From Spirochaetia bacterium (lineage in GTDB: Bacteria > Spirochaetota > UBA12135): a stretch of DNA of 6,681 nucleotides. The stretch spans positions 1-6,681 of the forward strand of contig DNNS01000032.1 in the NCBI GenBank assembly GCA_003497555.1, read 5' to 3'. Positions within the stretch are counted from its first letter, which is position 1. Each line of letters opens with the position of its first letter. Made by a program: the position numbers and the translations under genes. Positions 1 through 4,038 of the stretch are shown piece after piece. A model generated the notes under the pieces. That model worked only from the letters and a program-made list of their open reading frames with translations. It was not told the DNA's origin and did no database searches.

Positions 1-432
1 AAAAATATTTTTTATGAAAAAAGCATTACCGAACAGGAATATGCTGCCTTGCTGCAGACACAGGCCAAACATGATTTTCAGTACGGCTATACCGTGTTCG
101 GCCCTCACCGTGATGATTTTAATTTTCAAATCGACAGCTATCCTCTGGCTCATTATGCATCCCAGGGAGAAGGAAGAATTTTTATTTATACCCTGAAACT
201 GGCGGCTTTCCAATACATGAAAAAAATTAATTCCGAATATCCGCTGCTGCTGGTTGATGATATATTTTCCGATTTGGACAGTGAAAGAATTTCCTGTATT
301 TTTAATTATATCCGTACTTTACCGCAATTTATTTTAGCCTGCGCCAATATCTCGGCAATTAACCGGCACCTTGCGGGTTTTCATATCTATGTTATTAAGG
401 AAGGGACTATAAAACATGCTGCAGACGCTTAA
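1..432 (+). CDS. recF: RecF, DNA replication/repair ATPase, C-terminal part (5' end outside window)
   Basis: RecF is a cytoplasmic SMC-like ABC ATPase that loads RecA at single-strand gaps in the RecFOR pathway. The reading frame is open from the first base and ends at TAA 430-432, giving 143 residues. RecF is usually about 360-370 aa, so the Walker A half is missing to the left. Visible motifs, counted from the first window codon, are GPHRDD (34-39), the ABC signature SQGEGR (54-59), and Walker B plus D-loop LLLVDDIFSDLD (82-93). The ATG at 49 is internal and is not the start. The signature is slightly unusual, because many RecF proteins have SQGQQR. The next gene's ribosome binding site and start codon lie inside the 3' end of this gene. 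The family assignment is firm; activity is inferred from the intact motifs. Confidence 0.93.
   Translation, partial: KNIFYEKSITEQEYAALLQTQAKHDFQYGYTVFGPHRDDFNFQIDSYPLAHYASQGEGRIFIYTLKLAAFQYMKKINSEYPLLLVDDIFSDLDSERISCIFNYIRTLPQFILACANISAINRHLAGFHIYVIKEGTIKHAADA
397..405 (+). promoter_or_regulatory. Ribosome binding site for the DUF721 gene
   Basis: AAGGAAGGG lies 10 nt before the ATG at 416 and within the last codons of recF. It supports initiation at 416 despite the overlap, so translation of this gene is probably coupled to, but not wholly dependent on, recF translation. Confidence 0.7.
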
Positions 433-979
433 AGCGGTTATTGCGCATATTTTTAATGATGAACAGTTTGAATGGATGCGGAAAAAATTCCGTATTTTCA
501 GATTATGGAAACAGATCGCAGGTCCAAAAACCTGGGAGCATACGGATCCCTATGATTACCGCAGTGCGGTTCTTTACATCATGGTTGATCATCTGCTCTG
601 GATGCAGGAGCTTTCCCTGCAGAAACAGGTGTTTATAGGCAAATACCGGGATGCTATGAACGGTAATTATGTTAAAGATATCAGATTTAAATTTGGAAAA
701 ATCATTCATCAGTACGATGATGAAGAAAAACCTGAAGAAGACCGCATTGATTTGTCTAAGATCGAACTTAATCCCGAAGAACTTCCGGTAAATACCGCCG
801 GCGATACGGATTTACATACCGAGTTTGATAAACTGATGGCAAATTATTACCGGCGGATAAAATACGACCGGGAGACCCCGGAGCCGGAACTGAAGAAAAA
901 AGAATTGACTTCATCTGAAGGTAAAATTGAAAAAGTCTTCGGGATGCGTACCAATTTTTTTTCCGGACTTGGTTCATGA
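416..979 (+). CDS. DUF721 (DciA-like) protein
   Basis: This 187-residue protein has a DUF721 domain at about residues 5-96: an N-terminal helix, LWKQIAGPKTWEHTDP (30-45), a strand ending in VDHLLWMQEL (57-66), and VKDIRFKFG (86-94). This is the usual pattern of W-x-x-I-x-G, H-T-x-P and W-x-x-E-L. DUF721 includes DciA, the ancestral loader of the replicative helicase DnaB, and genes of this family often follow recF. Residues about 97-187 form a highly charged, probably disordered tail that is acidic first and then Lys/Arg-rich. The ATG at 416 is supported by a strong ribosome binding site, AAGGAAGGG (397-405), inside recF. The gene overlaps recF by 17 nt, and its TGA overlaps the ribD start as ATGA. 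Helicase loading is inferred from the family; only the DUF721 membership is visible. Confidence 0.82.
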   Translation: MLQTLKAVIAHIFNDEQFEWMRKKFRIFRLWKQIAGPKTWEHTDPYDYRSAVLYIMVDHLLWMQELSLQKQVFIGKYRDAMNGNYVKDIRFKFGKIIHQYDDEEKPEEDRIDLSKIELNPEELPVNTAGDTDLHTEFDKLMANYYRRIKYDRETPEPELKKKELTSSEGKIEKVFGMRTNFFSGLGS

Positions 980-2085
980 ATTTCTGCAAGGCTGCAATGG
1001 AACTGGCTTTTCAGGCCAAGGGGTATACTTCTCCCAATCCGGCAGTCGGGGCCGTAGTTGTAAAAAACTCCCGCATCATCGGCCGGGGAAGCACTTCACC
1101 GGGCGGCAGACCCCATGCCGAATATAATGCCATTATTAACGCGGGAATATCCCTCTGCCGGGGAGCCTTGCTGTATGTTACCCTTGAGCCGTGTTCGCAT
1201 TTCGGTAAAACCCCACCCTGCACGGATATAATAAAAACAGCGGGTATTAAAAAAGTAATTATTGCCGGCAAGGATCCAAATCCCCTTGCTGCTGCTCAAA
1301 CCGGCCGTATTTTAAAACAAGCCGGAATAACTGCCGAATTTTCTTTTCCCGGAGAATATGCCAAAAAATTACAGGAACTAAATGAGGATTTTTTTAAATA
1401 TATAATAACCAGTGAACCGTTTGTGAGTATTAAATATGCCATGACCCTGGAAGGTAAAATTGCCCTGGGAAACGGTGATTCCCGATGGATTTCTTCTCCC
1501 GCTGCGCGCTGTTATGTGCATTATCTGCGCAGAATCAGCGATGCGGTTATGACCGGAGCCGGTACGGTGCGTGCGGACAACCCGCGTCTTGATGCGCGTT
1601 ATGAAATTAAAAAAAAACCTCTGCGGGTTATTGTTGCCCGCAACCCGGATTTTAATCGTAAAAACCATGTGCTTTCCGGCTCCGGCCCGACTTTGTTTAT
1701 TATTCCTCCGGGCTGCGCGAAGTTTAAAAAGCAGGCAGATCAATATAATAAATATTATGAAGAATTTCCTCTTGACCGGGGTGAATTTAATTTTAAAAAA
1801 ATTTTCCGGGTTTTAGCGGAAAAATATAATTGTATTTCGGTTTTGGCTGAAGGCGGAGGATATCTGCTGGGCAGTATTTTAACGCAAAGAGCCGCTGACA
1901 AGCTTTACGCATTTATTGCTCCCAAATTAACCGGCGGGGGCGGTATTCATCCTTTTTCTTCAGCTCCGGAAGCTTCAGCCATGGCTAAAGCGTCAGTGCT
2001 GTATAATGTACAAACTGAGACTTTTGAAAACAACGTTTTATTTAAAGGATATTTTAATAAAAATGATCATTTATCAAAACCATGA
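976..2085 (+). CDS. ribD: Bifunctional riboflavin biosynthesis protein RibD (deaminase/reductase)
   Basis: RibD carries out two successive cytoplasmic steps of riboflavin synthesis: zinc-dependent deamination of the pyrimidine made from GTP, then NADPH-dependent reduction of its ribosyl chain. The product has 369 residues, normal for the family. The deaminase domain (about 1-145) shows SPNPAVGAVVV (19-29), HAE (47-49; H47 zinc ligand, E49 proton shuttle) and EPCSHFGKTPPC (71-82; C73 and C82 zinc ligands). The reductase domain (about 147-360) shows SIKYAMTLEGKIA (151-163), SRWISSP (169-175), the GAGTV-RADNPRL stretch, and the LAEGGGYLLGS and APKLTGGGG motifs. The start at 976 aligns with the family N-terminus. 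There is no strong ribosome binding site, so the ATGA overlap suggests coupling to the DUF721 gene. Position 40 is Thr where a His is common. No FMN riboswitch or other rib gene is in the window. Confidence 0.95.
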   Translation: MNFCKAAMELAFQAKGYTSPNPAVGAVVVKNSRIIGRGSTSPGGRPHAEYNAIINAGISLCRGALLYVTLEPCSHFGKTPPCTDIIKTAGIKKVIIAGKDPNPLAAAQTGRILKQAGITAEFSFPGEYAKKLQELNEDFFKYIITSEPFVSIKYAMTLEGKIALGNGDSRWISSPAARCYVHYLRRISDAVMTGAGTVRADNPRLDARYEIKKKPLRVIVARNPDFNRKNHVLSGSGPTLFIIPPGCAKFKKQADQYNKYYEEFPLDRGEFNFKKIFRVLAEKYNCISVLAEGGGYLLGSILTQRAADKLYAFIAPKLTGGGGIHPFSSAPEASAMAKASVLYNVQTETFENNVLFKGYFNKNDHLSKP

Positions 2086-2680
2086 AATAGTCATTGCCGA
2101 TAAACCTTCCGGTATTTCCGTACAGGCCGGAGAAAAGGCCGGTGTGCCTTTTTTAACCCTGTTAGAGGAAAAAACCGGAAAATTATTTCCGGTACACAGA
2201 CTGGATCGGGAAACTTCCGGCCTGCTTCTGGCTGCGCGCACCAGTTCCGCAGCATCTTTTTATTCAAAACTTTTTGCCGGGGGACGGGTGGAAAAATATT
2301 ATTGCGCTGTCTGCCGCGGTAAATTCAACAGTAAATCCGGCGAAATAACCGAAGCGGTTACTGTTCACGGCCAGGAAAAAACCGCTCATACTTCTTATCG
2401 TGTGCGCAGGGAATTTTCCAGATATACCCTGCTTGATCTCACACTGCATACCGGCCGTATGCACCAGATCCGGGTCCATTTATTTCAGCGGGGACACCCG
2501 GTAATCGGCGACCGGCAGTATGGGGATTTCAAACTCAACCGTGAAATTAAAGAACGTTACCATATCAGCCATTTAATGCTGTATGCCCGAAGACTTGTAA
2601 TCAAAGAAAAAAAAATTGATATAACACTGCCTATGCCTGCGCATTTTGAAAATTTTCTGTCGATTTTTAATGTAAAATAA
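2063..2680 (+). CDS. RluA-family RNA pseudouridine synthase, no S4 domain
   Basis: This 205-residue cytoplasmic enzyme converts specific uridines in rRNA or tRNA to pseudouridine. It shows IADKPSGISV (11-20), the catalytic motif HRLDRETSGLLL (45-56, nucleophile Asp48), KYYCAVCRG, HTGRMHQIRVHL (129-140), and GDRQYG followed by HLMLYARRL near the C-terminus. There is no N-terminal S4 RNA-binding domain, which places it with the short RluA/TruC-type members rather than RluC/RluD. The target nucleotide cannot be deduced. I chose ATG 2063 over the upstream ATG 2006 because the 19 extra residues precede the family start and lie wholly within ribD coding sequence. An AAAGGA at 2044-2049 is a weak ribosome binding site. 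The gene overlaps ribD by 23 nt and appears to be the last gene of the operon. Confidence 0.9.
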   Translation: MIIYQNHEIVIADKPSGISVQAGEKAGVPFLTLLEEKTGKLFPVHRLDRETSGLLLAARTSSAASFYSKLFAGGRVEKYYCAVCRGKFNSKSGEITEAVTVHGQEKTAHTSYRVRREFSRYTLLDLTLHTGRMHQIRVHLFQRGHPVIGDRQYGDFKLNREIKERYHISHLMLYARRLVIKEKKIDITLPMPAHFENFLSIFNVK

Positions 2681-2709
2681 CGGGAAAATTCGGAAAAATT
2701 GGAAAAATT
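2681..2709 (+). repeat. Three imperfect tandem copies of a 10-nt unit
   Basis: Directly after the pseudouridine synthase stop codon come CGGGAAAATT, CGGAAAAATT and GGAAAAATT, about three copies of a GGAAAAATT-like unit with a period of 9-10 nt. There is no dyad symmetry or T-tract, so this is not a terminator. The function is unknown, and replication slippage in AT-rich DNA would explain it. Confidence 0.5.
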
Positions 2710-2782
2710 ATATCCTTGGCAGCTGCTTGGCGATAACTACCTTGTTTTCTTCCGTATATAAATTTTAGTCATTTCTCTGCGA

Positions 2783-2806
2783 TTTTAAAAAAGCTTCTTT
2801 TTAAAA
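2783..2806. repeat. AT-only inverted repeat, 9-bp arms, 6-nt loop
   Basis: TTTTAAAAA (2783-2791) and TTTTTAAAA (2798-2806) are perfect reverse complements around AGCTTC. With no G-C pair the stem is weak, and it is not followed by a clean T-run, so a terminator role is doubtful. A protein-binding or DNA-bending site upstream of the regulator promoter is possible. The overlapping palindrome AAAATATTTT (2804-2813) shows how AT-rich the stretch is. Confidence 0.45.
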
Positions 2807-2844
2807 ATATTTTACAGAAATTTCAATTTATTTAATCATATAGC

Positions 2845-2860
2845 TTTGTAACTTAACAAA
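2845..2860. promoter_or_regulatory. Candidate operator: imperfect palindrome next to the -35 box
   Basis: TTTGT (2845-2849) and ACAAA (2856-2860) form an inverted repeat around a 6-nt centre and end two bases before the -35 hexamer. GntR-family operators often contain TTGT...ACAA half-sites, and such regulators often control their own promoter. The position fits autoregulation, but the arms are short and the region is AT-rich, so this is only a candidate. Confidence 0.3.
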
Positions 2861-2862
2861 TA

Positions 2863-2891
2863 TTGACAAATTAAATATTATTGATTATACT
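2863..2891 (+). promoter_or_regulatory. Near-consensus sigma70 promoter of the regulator-glycosidase unit
   Basis: The -35 box is TTGACA (2863-2868), followed by a 17-nt spacer and the -10 box TATACT (2886-2891). This is a full -35 consensus, optimal spacing and a -10 one base from TATAAT, with AT-rich DNA upstream that could act as an UP element. Transcription should start near 2898-2899, almost exactly at the A of the regulator's ATG, giving an mRNA with no or almost no 5' leader. Such a strong core promoter makes sense if a repressor holds it down. Confidence 0.75.
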
Positions 2892-2898
2892 TAATTAT

Positions 2899-4008
2899 AT
2901 GGAAAAACCAATATTACCCGTGTTTTTATCAATTGAAAAAGAAATCCGGGAAAAGATTGCTTCCGGAGAATGGCAAAGAGGCGATAAACTTGTCAATGAG
3001 TATAATCTTGCTGAAAAATTCAACACCAGTCGGCCTACGTTACGCAAAGCCCTGGTACAGCTTAAAAAAGACGGATATATAGTACAGATCCCTGGCCGGG
3101 GAACAATAATTTCCTCGCCGGATAATCATGATTTTAAATTTTCTGAAAAAAAACATAGTAAAGCAGCTGTTCGCAGAATTGCGGTCCTGATCCCCTCAAT
3201 TGATAATCTGCATTATCCAAAAATGATCCGGGGCATAGAAGATTATTTTCATAGACAGAATTTTCAGGTCATACTAGGGAACTGCGATACGGATCCGGCA
3301 AAAGAAAAAAAATATATTGAAACCTGTATGGAAGATGGGCTATGCGGCATTATACTGGCTCCGGGTTTTCGCTCCTTAGAAAATATTCATATCTATAATG
3401 CCTTAAAAGAAAAAAAAATTTCTATTGTTATCATCGATACTCCGGTAAGAAATTTTAATGCCAGTCTTGTGGCCACCGATAACATCGCAGGCGCATACGC
3501 AGGAACAATGAAACTGTTGCAGAGCGGCTGCCGCAAGCTCATATTTTTAAGCGGATGGCTTAAAGCCGAAAGTTCATGCGAAAGACTTACGGGATTCAAA
3601 AAAGCCTTATCGGAAATGCGTATTGCTTTTGATGAAAATAATATTTATTCCGGCAGCTTCACAGAGCAATTTGGTTATGAAACCGCGCTGCAGATGCTTC
3701 AAAAAAAACAAAATATTGATGGTATTTTTTCAGCCAATCATCCCATTACCTATGGCCTGCTCAGGGCATTCCGGGAAACAAACCAGGAAAAAATAAAAAA
3801 CATAACGATTGCTACATTTGACGGAGAGGATATATTTCCCTATACCGGGATAAAAATGATTTGTATTATTCAGCAGAAATACCGAATTGGCTATACGGCT
3901 TCGGAAAAGCTTTATGAAATGATCCGGCATGGAAAATATTGCAATGACGAGTCTACAAGTAAAATTCTTTTCACTCCTGAAATAAAGCAAAATTTTAAAA
4001 CATCATAG
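2899..4008 (+). CDS. GntR-type HTH / LacI-like sensor-domain transcriptional regulator
   Basis: This 369-residue cytoplasmic regulator has the same two-part design as AraR of Bacillus. Residues about 5-72 form a GntR winged helix: IEKEIREKIASGEWQRGDKL (12-31), then NLAEKFNTSRPTLRKAL and DGYIVQIPGRGTI. Residues about 90-365 resemble the LacI/periplasmic-binding-protein sensor fold: RRIAVLIPSI, the DNIAGAYAGTMKLLQSGCRKLIFLSG region, ERLTGFKKAL and a late IATFDG motif. It probably binds a sugar and releases or binds an operator; the ligand cannot be read from sequence. I chose ATG 2899 over TTG 2881 because TTG overlaps the spacer and lies upstream of the -10 box, so it would not be transcribed from that promoter. 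No ribosome binding site precedes 2899, which fits a leaderless mRNA. The glycosidase gene follows after 30 nt and is its likely target. Confidence 0.88.
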   Translation: MEKPILPVFLSIEKEIREKIASGEWQRGDKLVNEYNLAEKFNTSRPTLRKALVQLKKDGYIVQIPGRGTIISSPDNHDFKFSEKKHSKAAVRRIAVLIPSIDNLHYPKMIRGIEDYFHRQNFQVILGNCDTDPAKEKKYIETCMEDGLCGIILAPGFRSLENIHIYNALKEKKISIVIIDTPVRNFNASLVATDNIAGAYAGTMKLLQSGCRKLIFLSGWLKAESSCERLTGFKKALSEMRIAFDENNIYSGSFTEQFGYETALQMLQKKQNIDGIFSANHPITYGLLRAFRETNQEKIKNITIATFDGEDIFPYTGIKMICIIQQKYRIGYTASEKLYEMIRHGKYCNDESTSKILFTPEIKQNFKTS

Positions 4009-4027
4009 AAAGGCAAATGATTCATCC

Positions 4028-4032
4028 GGGGG
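4028..4032 (+). promoter_or_regulatory. Ribosome binding site for the GH20-like gene
   Basis: GGGGG lies 6 nt before the ATG at 4039, inside the 30-nt gap after the regulator stop codon. It supports 4039 as the start, as does the hydrophobic export signal that follows at once. No separate promoter is visible in the gap, so co-transcription with the regulator is likely. Confidence 0.55.
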
Positions 4033-4038
4033 TATATT

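Larger units (their letters stand above)
2681..2898. other. Non-coding gap between the housekeeping operon and the sugar locus
   Basis: These 218 nt hold no plausible gene on either strand. The left half contains the tandem repeat and a GC-richer patch with the palindrome GCAGCTGC near 2720. The right half is very AT-rich and carries the inverted repeats and the promoter of the regulator gene. I see no GC-rich hairpin followed by a T-run, so no intrinsic terminator for the upstream operon is recognisable here. Confidence 0.7.

Noticed and set aside
49..432. ATG at 49 as the start of a small separate gene
   Set aside because: The frame is open from base 1 and the residues before 49 run continuously into RecF motifs, so this is an internal Met of a truncated recF.
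930..1000. FMN riboswitch in front of ribD
   Set aside because: The ribD start overlaps the previous gene by 4 nt, the upstream sequence is coding, and no conserved riboswitch helices are visible.
1378..1743. 121-codon ORF on the minus strand inside ribD
   Set aside because: It is antisense to well-conserved ribD reductase coding sequence, with no recognisable domain; a shadow frame.
2006..2062. Upstream ATG of the pseudouridine synthase
   Set aside because: The 19 extra residues do not resemble the family N-terminus and lie within ribD coding sequence; ATG 2063 directly precedes the conserved region.
2783..2813. Intrinsic terminator after the housekeeping operon
   Set aside because: The stem is purely A-T, there is no clean U-tract, and it lies about 100 nt after the last stop codon.
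2881..2898. TTG 2881 as the start of the regulator
   Set aside because: It overlaps the promoter spacer and lies upstream of the -10 box, so it would not be transcribed from that promoter, and it has no ribosome binding site.
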